Assembly: GCA_032718865.1 (NCBI GenBank)
Contig: JALUTQ010000001.1
Coordinates: 1,922,001 to 1,986,000, forward strand
Length of the DNA: 64,000 nt
Direction: 5' to 3'
Source: Tilletia caries
Taxonomy: Eukaryota > Basidiomycota > Exobasidiomycetes > Tilletiales > Tilletiaceae
Numbering within the stretch: position 1 is the stretch's first letter; the number at the start of each line of letters is the position of its first letter. The notes below the pieces were generated by a model. The model was given only the letters and a program-made list of their open reading frames with translations. It was not told where the DNA came from and made no database searches. A program made the translations under genes and the position numbers. Shown here one piece after another: positions 21,518 to 32,718 of this stretch.

Positions 21518-24327
21518 TCATCCCTTGAACTGATGCCGGTTCCTGTTGACAAACGATCTCCCAAGAATCAGAAAACCAGCTCGGAAAGAAACAAATCAAG
21601 AAGACATAGGGGGAGGGGGGACAGAAATGCACTCACCGCAACTGCTCGCCATACCGAAACAAAACAATAGGCACCGGAATCCCCAGCGCAGCCGTAAGCG
21701 CAAGCAACGAGCTCCCCCACCCAAACCCAATCCTCGCATACATCCTCCCCGCAAACAGCGGAAAAGCAGCGGCCAACAGACTCCTCACCAGAACCGCACA
21801 CGCCGCCGCGCTCGCGCTAAAGGGCACAAAGGCGTCGATCAGGAAGACGAGGATGGTCTGGAAGCACAGGATGGTGGCCATCCCTGTGAGGAAGGAGCCG
21901 AGCATGGGGAGGAGCCAGTGCGTTTTGGATTGGGCGGACCAGCCGAAGCAGAGGAGGCCGATGGGGAGGAGACACATGCCGAGCAGGCAGAGTGGCAGCC
22001 GGTATTCGGGCCGGCCTTTCTTCTTTGTGCTGTCGGCCTTGGAGGAGGCGGGGAGCGCTGTTGTTGCTGCAGTCGTTGATGTAGGGTCTGTGATGGTCGC
22101 GTTCGTTCCTAGGGGCTTCTCGGAGGCTGATGGGACTTTTGATATTGATGCAAATGGCGTGAGCTTGTCCTCGCTCTTGCTGCCCAGTCCCGACCCGCTG
22201 CCCCCTCCTCCGTTCTTTCTCCGCGAGTGATTCTGATCGTCGTCTTCGTCGTCGTCGTCTTCCTCCTCCTCATCCTGCCCCCGTACCTCCTTCTTCCCGT
22301 CCCTCTCAGCATCAAGGCCGAGCCCGCTGCTCTGTGCCTTGGGCTTATGTGCTGCTGTGAGACTTGATGAAGCGATGGTAGTAGAAGCAACGCCCTCCTG
22401 CGAGTCAGCGGAAGGCAGACTGGTCGGTATTACCGGGCCAGCCGAAACACGGAGACGGTGATTCCGAGTCGAGCCGAGATCGGAACTGGATCGGCCAGCA
22501 ACATCTGCCACGGATCCTTCGTGCGCTGTAGATGCCGCACTCCCTCGACGACCCGGCCAGGTGTGTTCATTTACGGGGAGAGAAGTCGCTGGCAAGGTCA
22601 GGCCGTCCAGATCCGCCGCGTCGTTCTCCACATCTGTGTCCGCCTCCCGATCGTCCAGCGCATTCGCATCCACAGCAGCTCTCCTCACCCTCCGCTCCGC
22701 TCGCCTGAGCTCCCTCTCCTCCATAATCTGCCTGATCTCTTCCGGGCTTTTGAGAAGGAACCACCCGAGCTGGCCATCACTCGCGGCCAAGCGCTGGTAG
22801 ATCGCGTCTTGCATGAAGGTGTTGATCAGGGCGGACACGAGAAAGCCGGCGCCCAGACCGAGGTAGGTCAGTCCAGCCACGCCGCTCGACCATCCGAAGT
22901 TGGGAAGTTGCGGGAGGGGATCGCCTGAACCGGAGCCATCCATGAAGGAGCCAGATCCCGACCCCGACCCGTAATCCGGCGGAATGTCAGACATGTTGAA
23001 ACTGCCACCGGGCCCTGGCAGGTTCAGATCGTCGTCATCCTGCCGACGACTCCAGTCCAAGCCATGCTCCTTAAAGAAGGTCGAGTTACCCCTGACATCG
23101 TCGTAGTCAATCCCCCACCCGGCAAGTTCGGCCCGGAGCAAATCGCGATACTCGTCCCTCTCTCGTCGCTCAAAGAGAAGCGGGTGTTGGGTGAGGAAGA
23201 GGAAGATGATACCGTAGCAGAAGCCGAGGTAGAGACTGAAGATGGCGCAAACGGGGTTGGTGAAGAGGAGGCGGAAGGGCCGGGAGAAGGCTTGGTTAAG
23301 TTTCAGACGTGCGTCGGGGGAGAGAGTGAGGTGGCGACGCCATTTGGGAACTCGAGCTGCGGTCTCCTTTTCGGCGTCGGTGAGGGTGAGGGAGGTCAGA
23401 GGGATTCTGTGGTTACGGGCCCATTTTTTTGCGTAGGCTTGGCGCTTCTGTCGGAGAAGGACGGGCTGGTAGGTCTCCTTCAGGGTGAATGTGAAGATGA
23501 CGGCGATGACAAAGGAGCACTGTAAGGGCGAGAGATAGAAAGAGTGAGCTCTACTAATGGACAAGCGCGGGCCCTGTATCATCGTTCACGTTTGCACATA
23601 CGATTGTCAGCACGGCCAGAAGCCACCTCCAGGTCTTGGCTTCCTGAGCGACCCATCCACCGACGACATTGCCTATGACAGGTCCGAGGAGCGGGCCGAG
23701 AGCATATAAACTCTGTGCCTTTCCGCGCTCTGACGGTAGGAACATATCGGCTATACTTCCTGCGCCTAAGGAGGGCCCAGCACTGCCCGCGGCTCCGGCG
23801 AAGAAGCGGACTATGTTGAGAGCGACGAAGCTGTGGTGAGTGAAGATGCACCCGAGGTTGAGGACGACAAAGATCCAGGAGCTGACGAGGTAGACGTTCT
23901 TCCGACCCCGGAGCTCCGAAATAGGCGCAAGGAGGAAGGGACCGATTCCCAGGCCTAGCACGTAGACGGAGACCGGCAGGAGCTCTTCAAGGGGCAAGTC
24001 CAGGTTGAAGTCGTTGTCGAGAGAGTGCGCGCCGGGGACGACGATGCTGGATCCCATGGGAGAGATGAAGCCGGCGAGGGAGATGACGGCGACGTAGGTC
24101 CATTTGACTTGAGGGGACCAGTTCTTCGGATCTTCTGCGCCGACGAGCTCGATTTGGTCGAGTGGAGGCATGTTCGATGGTATTGTTGTTGGCTCGAGCT
24201 GCGGCTGCTTCTCTGAAAGCGCTCCGTGAGTGGGAAGGAGGGTCGGCCCACTCGCAGTAGAAGCTGGGGCAGGTTGCGGGGCCCCGGTGGGGGCGTTTGA
24301 GGCAGCGGAGGTTGTGCCTTCAGCCAT
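21518..24327 (-). CDS. MFS multidrug transporter (DHA1 type) with a very long central loop
   Basis: Exons 24327-23602, 23519-21637 and a short last exon 21542-21518; 877 residues. Residues 80-290 hold the first six helices with the MFS motif ISELRGRKNVYLVSS and motif C-like GPLLGPVIGNVVGGW. The junction reads LAVLTICSFVIAVIFTF. Helices 7-12 lie in the second exon and end PIVLFRYGEQLR; the last exon adds NRHQFKG. DHA1 antiporters of this type export drugs and toxic metabolites at the plasma membrane. Unusual is a loop between helices 10 and 11 region of over 300 residues, with an acidic run (DEEEEDDDDEDDD) and Ser/Gly repeats, against the usual 500-600 residue total. A longer frame upstream reaches 24588 without ATG support. 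The 25-bp last exon rests on a GTGAGT donor at 21636 and CAACAG acceptor only. Confidence 0.85.
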
Positions 24328-24329
24328 TA

Positions 24330-25440
24330 TTGTCCCGGCACTTGATCCTGACGACGGCTCTGACCTCCGCCAGGCAGAAGGCAGGAGAGAAGGAAATGGC
24401 CGCATTCCTTCTCGCGGTGAAAGGGCGAGTTTCGCTGAGAGAAAGGTGGGGAAGGCGGACGGGGAGGTCTCTTTAATAAAAGGGGGTGGGGTGGGGTGGG
24501 ACAGTGATATTTCTGATATGAGAGATCTTGAGCCCGTCAGCGAGGCAGGTTCGCGGCAGGAATGAATTGAGAAGAACCGATTTCTCACCGACTCAGTCTA
24601 GCAAACTAAATCTGCGAGTAGTGTACCTGCGTGCGCCGTGTGAGATTTGCCATCTGAGGTCGAGGTCGAAATCGATGCTGAGGATGAGGTTGAGGACGAA
24701 GCGCTCAAGAGAGCAGGCGGAGCTGTCAGAAGTCAGAAGTCAGCTGAGCAATAATCTTTTGAGGATCCTCCTTTGCCGGCGGCCCAGCGTTTCGACAGCG
24801 CACGCAGTTGAGACTTGCGATGCTTCTGCTTGCTTGCTTCTCTGCTTCGCTTGCTTCTCTCCGTTCCGCTTTCGTCGTTCTCTCGCCTCCTGCAGCCTGC
24901 AGTCAGTTTGCCGGGGCCGTCATCGAGGGGCGAGGGCGGATGGCCGAAGCAGGAGGACAAGTCTCTCCAGAGACAAGGCCAAGCGCCACACTGTGCCAGA
25001 GTTGCCGCGCGCTTCCGACTCTCGGCAGAGAACCTTCTAAACCCAAGCATCTCGGCAGACTAGAAGTCTAGAAGGCCGACGCACATCGGCTCGGCAGCCA
25101 AGCGTCAGTTGCGTCTGAGCGAGCCCCGCGCTCGGAGCCTTTTGAGGCCAGCATGGTCGCTTCATCTCAACTCTGAGCCTCAGCGCTCAGCTCTGACCTA
25201 AGAAAAAGAGGAAGCTCCCCTAAGCAAGTCTCGAGCCCTTCGTCACCCGGTATGCCGGCTGTGCGCAGGGCCTGCCCCGCCCCCGTCTGCGAAGGGGCCA
25301 CCTTCAATAGTCTGGTCACACCAGACCGTCGCGCGCACGTGATGACCAAGGACTGATCCCGTGGAGACGGTCTGGACGCACTCGACCCGTTTTACTTAGT
25401 AACTGCCCCCATACAGACGACCATCCCACCGGCCTGGCTT
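24330..25440. other. Intergenic region, no gene recognised
   Basis: Promoter side of the MFS gene, then about 800 bp without a credible coding frame. It marks the change from gene-dense DNA to the repeat-rich island that begins near 25.4 kb. Confidence 0.5.
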
Positions 25441-25445
25441 TTGAG

Positions 25446-25468
25446 CCAGAGTGTTCCCCAGACTTTTT
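25446..25468 (+). repeat. Island end motif, left type, copy 1
   Basis: CCAGAGTGTTCCCC followed by AG then ACTTTTT; 21 of 23 positions match the motif at 36789-36811. See the finding on paired motifs. Confidence 0.45.
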
Positions 25469-25691
25469 GAGGCCATGAGTTTATAGAAATTAGAATATGA
25501 ACGGGAAATGAAAAGTACCAAGAAACATGCATGTCTTGACTCTTGATGACTGATGTTGCTTAATTCTTGGTCTGGATATCTTAGACTCGAATTCTCAAAA
25601 GGCGTGCTCAATGCAGTGACCTGTCGGATGTGGATTGCATACCTAAAACAATGGCCCAGAAGCACAGTCAATCATTCAAATCACATAGACG

Positions 25692-26880
25692 CCCTCCGCG
25701 CCTCGCTCTCAGGGTAGCTTCGCTACCCTTCGAGCTCTCCGCAATGATTTTCCACACAAGACAGGTGATGAGCAGATAGACATAGAACTCCCCAAAGATG
25801 TAATGTAACATGTGTATTGCATACCTGATCGGTGACCCACAGGCCACAGTTGATAAATCGGAATGGACTCACTGTCACCTTCGGTGGCGTTTTAGATGCA
25901 TTAAATTCCGACCTACAACAGCGTTTTAGATCTTTTTTAGACAATCCCTAAAATCGACCGCTTATCCGGGGTTTTTAGGGCTATGCTAAATCTATACGGT
26001 TTTCTCACTGCGAAAACGGGGTACCTAATACCCTATTACGTAAACTCAATCTATACCTCACTTTTTTGGATCTAAATCTCGCTTCATTCTGCCCGATCGA
26101 GCTATCATTACTGCTAACTCCGTTACCCAAAGACTGCTCAGTTTCCTCGGTTGGGAATTCTGTATGACCCGGACGAGTGGTTTCTAGGGTTTCTACATGA
26201 TTCTGAAAGCATTCATAACTTTTTTCTGACCAGAGCGATGCTGCATTTTGAAGACACCAAACCTCGTTTTTAAGTAATGTTACACGTATGTACAAGTTGT
26301 GAGGAAGCTGTGTGTCAGTACACCTGTGTAGGGGAGCTGGGACCAGGTGGAAGGGCATCCACACGAGCGTGGGCAGACTGGGTCATGATGACATCGGACC
26401 AACGCCATCTACGCTCTGTATCTCCTGGGGCCCTGGGCGCACGATACACCTCACTCTCCACCTTATTTTTGGCAGGTGTGGCAAGTTTGTAACACTACCC
26501 CGTGGACTCCAGTGACCTTTATTTATAGTGTGTGTCGGGAAGGCTAGTAGCGCGCTAACTTGGGCACTAACATCTCGTTTTAGACGAGTTTTAGATGGGC
26601 AATTGTAAAGGCAAATCAGAAATTTTCAAGGGCAACAAAACGAGCCGGTTTTAGGGACTTTCTAGGGGGTCTAAAACGCCACCGAAGGTGGCAGTGACTG
26701 ACGCTTAACGCGCCTCGCTCTCAGGGTAGCTTCGCTACCCTTCGAGCTCTCCGCCATGATTTTCCACACAATATAGATGATGAGCACTGAGCAGATAGAA
26801 CTCCCCAAAGGTGTAATGTGATAGTGTATTGCGTACCTTATCGGTGACCCACAGGCCACAGTTGATGGATCAATATGGAC
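25692..26880 (-). repeat. Tandem pair of about 175-bp units with a tRNA-like hairpin core
   Basis: Unit L (25692-25869) and unit R (26707-26880) are about 85% identical: both hold CTCGCTCTCAGGGTAGC, the palindrome GGGTAGCTTCGCTACCC, CTCCCCAAAG and GGTGACCCACAGGCCACAG. They were adjacent before the CACTA-like element inserted between them. On the minus strand the core reads TGGCGGAGAGCTCGAAGG, reminiscent of the box A arm of tRNA-Ser/Leu (TGGCCGAGCGG), and unit L is followed by ATTTGAATGA, weakly like box B. Two further cores lie at 32626 and 37102. Confidence 0.65.
25870..26696. mobile_element. Non-autonomous CACTA-like (CMC) DNA transposon, 827 bp
   Basis: 27-bp terminal inverted repeats with one mismatch: left CACTGTCACCTTCGGTGGCG..., right complement CACTGCCACCTTCGGTGGCG..., both continuing TTTTAGA. 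A 3-bp target duplication ACT flanks it (25867-25869 and 26697-26699). CACTR ends with 3-bp duplications are the mark of the CACTA superfamily. Subterminal GTTTTAGA words recur at 25888, 25921, 26576 and, inverted, 26670, also typical. No transposase is encoded. Confidence 0.85.
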
Positions 26881-26885
26881 TGACG

Positions 26886-26919
26886 AGTAGTCAGTAGTCA
26901 GTAGTCAGTAGTCAGTAGC
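26886..26919 (+). repeat. Short tandem repeat, AGTAGTC x about 5
   Basis: Perfect 7-bp units directly after tandem unit R. Confidence 0.9.
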
Positions 26920-27380
26920 ATTCTGGGGCACCATCACCTGGTAGATGTAGGCGTGTATCTCAAGCAACTTACCACTGGCACGACTTGTAAGTTTTAGGCA
27001 AGTCAGAGTTGAAGGTTGGTGAACGCTGGAGTAAGTTGGGCAGTTGGTAGCTGCGTGAATCGTGATGCGTTCGTCACAAAGTTGAAGACCTTTCAACTTT
27101 CTCGGAGGGTTTTGAGTTTTGACTATGGCTATCGAAGGCGTGGGAAAAGTGGAGGTAGAAGACAGACAGAAACGGGCAACGAACGGCGGAAGGACGGCAT
27201 GTGAACAGCAAATTGCTATCTTCATAAAGAAAACTGGGAGAAATCGAGAGCGTCGATGGATGCTTAGAACACGGACACCCAGGCGAAGTTTGAGAAGATT
27301 TAAAGGAGTTTTGAAGAATTTCATTCGAGGGATGTTGCAACACTTTTTCTCGGCCGTAAAAATCTAAGGGGCAGATATAA

Positions 27381-27400
27381 CCCCATACTAAAGTCTGGGG
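27381..27400 (+). repeat. Hairpin end motif (CCCC..ACT AA AGT..GGGG), copy 1
   Basis: CCCCATACTAAAGTCTGGGG, a near-perfect palindrome, followed by AA. Its right half is the reverse complement of the left motif at 25455 (TTCCCCAGACTTT). Confidence 0.5.
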
Positions 27401-27956
27401 AAACTTGTCGCAAACCGCTCACACACCGCTCACACACAGACACCAGCAGAGCACAGCTCCGTCCATGTACCCTCCGTTGAGAGACAGATCGGCAGGAAGC
27501 ATCCCTGACGCGACAAGTCTTGCGTGGAGGCTGCAGTCGAGGGATAGACGTGGTACCACGTGGCAAACACGTGGGAGCGGCTCAGAGTGTGCGTCTACTG
27601 TGTTGGATCGGGAACGATCGGGCAGACTCATTCTTTTTCTCGATTTTTCTGCCCTTGACACAACTCACCATCAGACGCTTACTGCCTTATTGAACTATCT
27701 GCAAACGCCCAGAGAAGGTTCCTTATGGATATCTGCTACTTCAGTGCAACTTTGAAGGGATCTGGTTGTGTTGTTGACTCGCTGTGGATGCGCAAAGGTG
27801 AGCTTCCAACAGTGCTGACGGAGCTTTGGTGGGGCAGTTAAAGTAAAACGAGTCGAGCGCGTCCAGACCGCGTACGCGGTATAGTGCTTCAGCTCATTTA
27901 GAGTTACAAGGTCTGGCGTGGCCAGACTACCACCTTCAACGACCTCGGTTCTCATT

Positions 27957-27977
27957 ACCCAGACTTTAGTTCTGGGT
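27957..27977 (-). repeat. Hairpin end motif, copy 2
   Basis: Minus strand ACCCAGAACTAAAGTCTGGGT; the same ACTAAAGTCTGGG core as copy 1, in the opposite orientation. Confidence 0.45.
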
Positions 27978-28862
27978 TTTAATCGGCCCCGGCCCCTTAC
28001 GGCCGTATTGTTCATTGCAACATCAATAGAATTTTTTTTCGCAATTCCGCCTCAAACCTCCTCAGATTTTTTTTTAGAGGGGGGTCCATTCGATTCTCTG
28101 TTACGTGTCCAAATTTCAGCTCATTCGGAGCAGTTTGAGGTGTACTTTATTAGTGACGGAAAGTTGAGCGCGTCGGATTTAGTCCATGATCATCCTCTAA
28201 TCCTATAACGCAAAGTCCATAGTGCGGATATCACGGATACAAACCGGACATACGAGCCGGAGTTAAAATTCCCTTTGTCAAACCCCACCCTCCCAACGCT
28301 TCAGATGATCGACAGAACCACGTCCTCATCCTCAGTTGTCTCTACCTCGGCACCTTTTTGGCTTTTTCCCAGAAGGCCAGAAGTCATTGCCTCTGACCAT
28401 TCGCTCAATGTCGTCTACCACACCTCGGGGTCCCTGCCGTTCTGACCATTCTGTTATGACGGTTTGTGTGATCATGATTCATTGTGGTGGCTGACGATTT
28501 TCTGCTCTCCCTACGTACGACCATCACGAACATCAACCTCTCTGACCCTCCCTGTCCTCCTATCCACACCGATGTCATTTCCACACCCTTTCTCTCTCCC
28601 ACAGTCAGCTGTGTTGCAACATCGCGCACCGCACCCCCTAAAAAGACTGCCTCGGCCAATCCCGTCTCCTCAAAATTGTTCCTTATCTCTCACACACACG
28701 TCTCTATAGCATAGACCGAGGATCAGACCTTTGTTTGCCTGCATCCAAGCACAACATGTCGTCCTCGCAAGCAGATTACCCTTCTCGCAGGATCAGAGCC
28801 GCTCATCCTCACCCTATCCTCCCGCAACGTCACCCCACCCTCTGCACAACGCAGCAAGGGCA

Positions 28863-29800
28863 ATGCTATCGCCATTCGCCGCGAGCCAGTTGACTCAGCC
28901 CAACGTGAGTACATCAATCTTCAGTCCTGTAGACTGGACGGGAATTGACCGCATGGATGCGCATTTTGCTCGACAGCTCCCTAGCTCAGCTTCGATCTCC
29001 CTCGCCATCCGACACCGCCCAGTCACTGCCTCTGTCTGCTCAAGTCCCAGCTGTGGTCCACGTTTGTCCCGCCCGTGTCAAGCTGCAAATTGAAAAGCTA
29101 CAGAATGCACACAGCATCGGTGCAGACTCGGACATGACCGACGTTTGGGCGTGGCTGGTCCGTCAGCGCGCTGAAGATGAAGGTGAGATCGTGATAGCGA
29201 TCGTTTCCCTTCCCTTTAGATGGGAGTCGCTGACCTTTCAGGGCCCATTTTTTCACAGGATGTCGATCTTCTCGCGCTTGAAGACACGAACAGGGCCAAG
29301 AAGCAAGAGCTGGAGGTACTGCGCTGCGAGACGGACAAGCTCGTCGCTACCATCGGCGATCAGACCAAAGAGTCAGTAGCCACTGACTAGTCACCTACCT
29401 TTCACGTTCTGTCGTTAGCTCACGTACGTTATGACTTGTGATCCTTGCACAGTCTCGCCGGCTAACGCTTTCAGGAACAACTTTCCCACAGTGAGTGCAC
29501 ACCGCAATTATACATATTCATAGGCCATGTCTGAGCATTTTGTTCATACCGTGCAGCGTTGAGGGGCGACAATGAAGAGAGATCCTGTATCGAGGAAGAC
29601 GTCTGACGTCTCAAGTGCACGCAAGTAGCCGAGCGAGCTTCGCGCTCAACGTACTGCAGGTAAGTGAATTGTTTCTTTGCCCACTATACCCGTTGCATAC
29701 ACTTGTCCTCTTCGCTTCTCTGCACAGGTCTAGAGATGATCAAAGAGACGAAGGACCGTCTGCAGCAGGCTGTGTTCGACTTGGCTGAGGTGAGTTATGA
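28863..29800 (+). other. Possible degenerate multi-exon coiled-coil gene
   Basis: Several protein-like stretches fit a spliced coiled-coil protein but never join into one clean frame. Around 29045-29182: CPARVKLQIEKLQNAHS...DVWAWLVRQRAEDE, ending at a GTGAGA donor. Around 29259-29370, after a TTTCACAG acceptor: DVDLLALEDTNRAKKQELEVLRCETDKLVATI, strongly heptad-like. Around 29562: LRGDNEERSCIEEDV, then TGA where CGA (Arg) would continue RLKCTQVAERAS. Around 29730: LEMIKETKDRLQQAVFDLAE, then GTGAGT. The phases of neighbouring pieces disagree at least once, and a stop interrupts one, so this is probably a decaying gene. No family recognised. Confidence 0.35.
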
Positions 29801-31220
29801 GTATGATATATGAACAGGAAACTCACAGCTTGCGCTTGCTAATCTTCAGACTTTCAGGCTCGAGATCAAGTTCGAACCCACACACCCAACAGCCTGCCTT
29901 CACCGGGCTTCGACTTTTGGCAGCTTCTCACTGAATGCTGACACTTCTTCAGTGCCTACTCATCTTCAGTACCTCACTGACGCTCATGAGTCATGCCCAT
30001 CTGCTGACGCTTATTCACAGTAGTACTGATCGATCACCGATCACCGCTCACTTTCACATTTTTTATACACTGTCCAGCCTCCTCATCAATGACGGTGCTA
30101 TGTTGACAGCTGAACTTCTTGCACCCCGCCGACTGAGTCATTCTCCTTTACCCTTCCGGGCGTTGCAGCTTACTTATCTCAACCCCCAGCACGCCTACCC
30201 TGGGTTTCTCCGACTCTTCCCCTCCTTTCCCAACATCAGTCCTTTCTTTCTTTTGAATCTTGATGAGTCCGCCGACGAACTGGTAGGTATGTCGTCCTTC
30301 GCCAGACTCAGCCTCACAGGCACAGCTCACTAACTTACAAGCTTCATGTTTCTTCAACAGCCCCGTTCTCGCTAACCCTTCTAAGTTTCACCCTGTCATG
30401 AGCAGCTCAAGCTTGATTGTTGATGATGGATGACGATGCTCCTCTGTTCTGTAAGATTGATCAACAACAGCGCTCACATATCCTTACTCCTCTCATACTT
30501 CCTGCTACAGCATACAGGTCCTTCATCTCTCTCATCTCTGGTACTTGCGACTCATGCTTTTGTGGTTTACTCCATTTTGCTGTTCATATATCCAGTCTGC
30601 AACAAGGTGCGTAAAAATGAGAAAGGCTGATCTCTGCTATTGCTAGTGTTCAAGTCCTCCTCTGCCCTCTGGACTCTGGAGTCTGCTAATGCTGATTTCT
30701 CTTTCAACCCCCCTTTGCTGAAATCTGAATACTGACTAATGACCCTTCCTTCCATCCATCTCAAGTCTCAACACGTCAGCTGTTCTTGCACACACAGCAC
30801 ACGCGGCTCACCGTCCTCGCGGTCTCTTACTTTCGGCCTTGACCGATCTCCCGTTCTTCTCGTATCCTATGACATTCTGATTAAGGCTGACTTCGGCTTA
30901 CCTTATTGCTGACTCTTCTCTTAACGCTGAGCTCTCCTCACCTGGTATCTTTGGCAGCTTCTTACTGACTCTCATCCAGCGAGGTCTTGTGCTCATCGCC
31001 TTTGCATATCAATCAGCACAGGCATCAGCGACAATCCCACCATCATCACCAGGATCAGGATCAGGATCAGGATCAGCATCGCAGCTCATCCTCAATTCCT
31101 CATCACAAGCTCGTCGCAGCAAAACGAGCTGGCATCCATCGCACTCGCAAGATTATCACAACACCCGACAAGTTCTCATCCAACATCGCTCTCCCTACCA
31201 CAAGTCACAACCACAACCAC
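29800..31220. other. Repeat-island DNA, no gene recognised
   Basis: Pyrimidine-rich, with many scattered TGCTGAC/CACTGACGCT words and a 6-bp repeat AGGATC x4 near 31050. Open frames here (for example 30987-31571) are His/Gln low complexity and read as shadows. Confidence 0.4.
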
Positions 31221-31224
31221 AACC

Positions 31225-31468
31225 ATGACCGACTCCTCTCCACCATCGCCTCTACCGCAAGTTGTCTTCCTCGCATCCCGCCCCCCTCTTCTTCTCGACC
31301 CTCTTCGAAAATTCATTCGTGGTACAGGCGGTGGAGGACGAAAGGATACTCGAGAGCTATCTCAAGGTACCGTCAGTGCACAGCCAGTCACATAGGACGT
31401 CTCTCTCGTGTCTTTAATTCTCTCCAGACCGCGTCTCTGCCGCGTCTTTATCTCCGATCGGAGAGTAG
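31225..31468 (+). CDS. Possible small two-exon protein, function unknown
   Basis: ATG 31225 opens a 47-codon exon (31225-31366) encoding SSPPSPLPQVVFLASRPPLL, LRKFIRGTGGGG and RKDTRELSQ, then a GGTACC donor; an acceptor at 31427 leads to a 41-nt exon ending at 31468 in frame, 60 residues in all. The stretch is less repetitive than its surroundings. No family recognised and the donor is weak. Confidence 0.25.
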
Positions 31469-31628
31469 CAAAAAAGGAGTTTACACTGGTATGTATGTAC
31501 ACGACATGCACGATGCAATGAATCAACCTTTCACGACGAAACTCGAGAGGACAGGGTTGTTGGAACACTAGTACTCTGAAACCCAGGTGGGAAATGTACT
31601 GACTCAATATCGAGAAGTTCGCGTGTTA

Positions 31629-31653
31629 GACGCCCGCGCAGTGCGCGGGCGTT
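31629..31653. repeat. Strong GC hairpin
   Basis: GACGCCCGCGCA and TGCGCGGGCGTT form a 12-bp stem with almost no loop; no T tract follows, so it is not a bacterial-style terminator. Confidence 0.7.
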
Positions 31654-31679
31654 AGTTACTCCTTGTGGAAATTAGCAGC

Positions 31680-32180
31680 AAAGCTCTTAACTCCGGGAGT
31701 GCGAAAAACTGCCCCCCGCCCGATCTGCCTTAGGCAGGTCTGAAAAGGCAGATCGGCCAAAAGTTCGGAGAAAATCCAAAATCTGCCCCCCAAACCCAAT
31801 ATCTGCCTCTCTGATCCCTAATAGGGGTCTGGCCCAGACTTATGAAACCCACTTTCTGAAACACAGGGTCTTGAGGAGGTGGCCCGAGCGTCTGAGGCAG
31901 CCACAGGAAAAAAACGGCAGCTTTTCAAACTTTTGGGGCAGTTTCCATAGGCAGTTTTGGCTAAACCAGTCCAGAATCCGATTTCTGCCTCCTGCTGCCC
32001 TGGGGCAGCTCATGATTTTGGGGGTAGATCTAGAGAACCATTGACTGCCAACCGGGATCTGCCCCTGAGGCAGAAAAGGCAACTAGGCAGGTTTGGATTT
32101 CTGTGTGGAGTGTTGGAAAACTTGCCCCAGGGGCAGGTGTGGCAGGTGTGGCAGTTTTTGCCAATGCCCTTAACTCCGAA
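31680..32180. other. CTGCC/GGCAG-rich segment between two CTTAACTCCG repeats
   Basis: About 500 bp packed with TGCC and GGCA words (GATCTGCC, TGCCCCAGGGGCA, GGCAGGTGTGGCAGGTGTGGCAG) that can fold into many hairpins. CTTAACTCCG stands at both edges (31687 and 32169) in direct orientation, like a target duplication. No coding capacity. Confidence 0.4.
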
Positions 32181-32625
32181 GGCCCGAAGCGCCCACCACC
32201 ACCACTCCCTCACCAGAATCTAGCACTCCCTCACCACCATACCATTTCCCTTCCCCCTGCCACCGACGTCTCTTTACAGCAAGTAGCAACGAAGCACATC
32301 AAGTTAAGGATTTCCTATCACCATCTGCACTGCTGAGTGCTAACTGTATATCTTTCTTTCCAGTCTCTGTGCTCCTTCCTCTCCTTTTTTCCGCCCACCC
32401 TCTAGCGCATCATCACCCTCTCGTGACTCATCTTTTTTCCTCCCCCTTGATCTCGTCCGGTTGCAGACTCATTCTTCTCTGTGGATTATTATTTTTACAC
32501 CAGTCTATACGCAATCAAAGAGGAGATGACATGTGTATACACCTATGGGCTATGTCTGAGCATGGTATATGTAAAATATCAGAGTGACCACATGCAAATT
32601 GCAATCTGTTTTCGACTCGGACTCA

Positions 32626-32676
32626 TGGCGGAGCGGACGAAGGGTAGCGAAGCTACCCTGAGCTTCCGCGTAGCCA
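32626..32676 (+). repeat. tRNA-like hairpin core, copy 3
   Basis: ATGGCGGAGCGGACGAAGG then the palindrome GGGTAGCGAAGCTACCC and GAGCTTCCGCG. TGGCGGAGCGG resembles box A of tRNA-Ser/Leu; 45 bp on, CTTTGAATCA weakly resembles box B (GGTTCGAATCC). Confidence 0.5.
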
Positions 32677-32718
32677 TGAGCGCCTTTGAATCATAACTTG
32701 CATCTGTCTGTCATGGCA

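Larger units (their letters stand above)
26925..28860. other. Repeat-island DNA, no gene recognised
   Basis: About 1.9 kb with no convincing coding frame. It contains two hairpin motifs (27381-27400 and 27957-27977), poly-T runs near 28030 and 28070, and GCTCACACACCGCTCACACACA at 27416. Probably decayed transposon DNA. Confidence 0.4.

Noticed and set aside
24328..24588. N-terminal extension of the MFS transporter
   Set aside because: The extra 87 residues lack conservation features and the ATG at 24327 gives a normal cytoplasmic N-terminus.
25455..25467. Using the 13-bp inverted matches alone to declare a transposon
   Set aside because: Many such pairs are expected in 64 kb; kept only as a hypothesis because of the paired dinucleotides and longer left-end similarity.
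30987..31571. 194-codon His/Gln-rich frame
   Set aside because: Low-complexity composition without family features; the overlapping frame from 31225 looks more protein-like though still weak.
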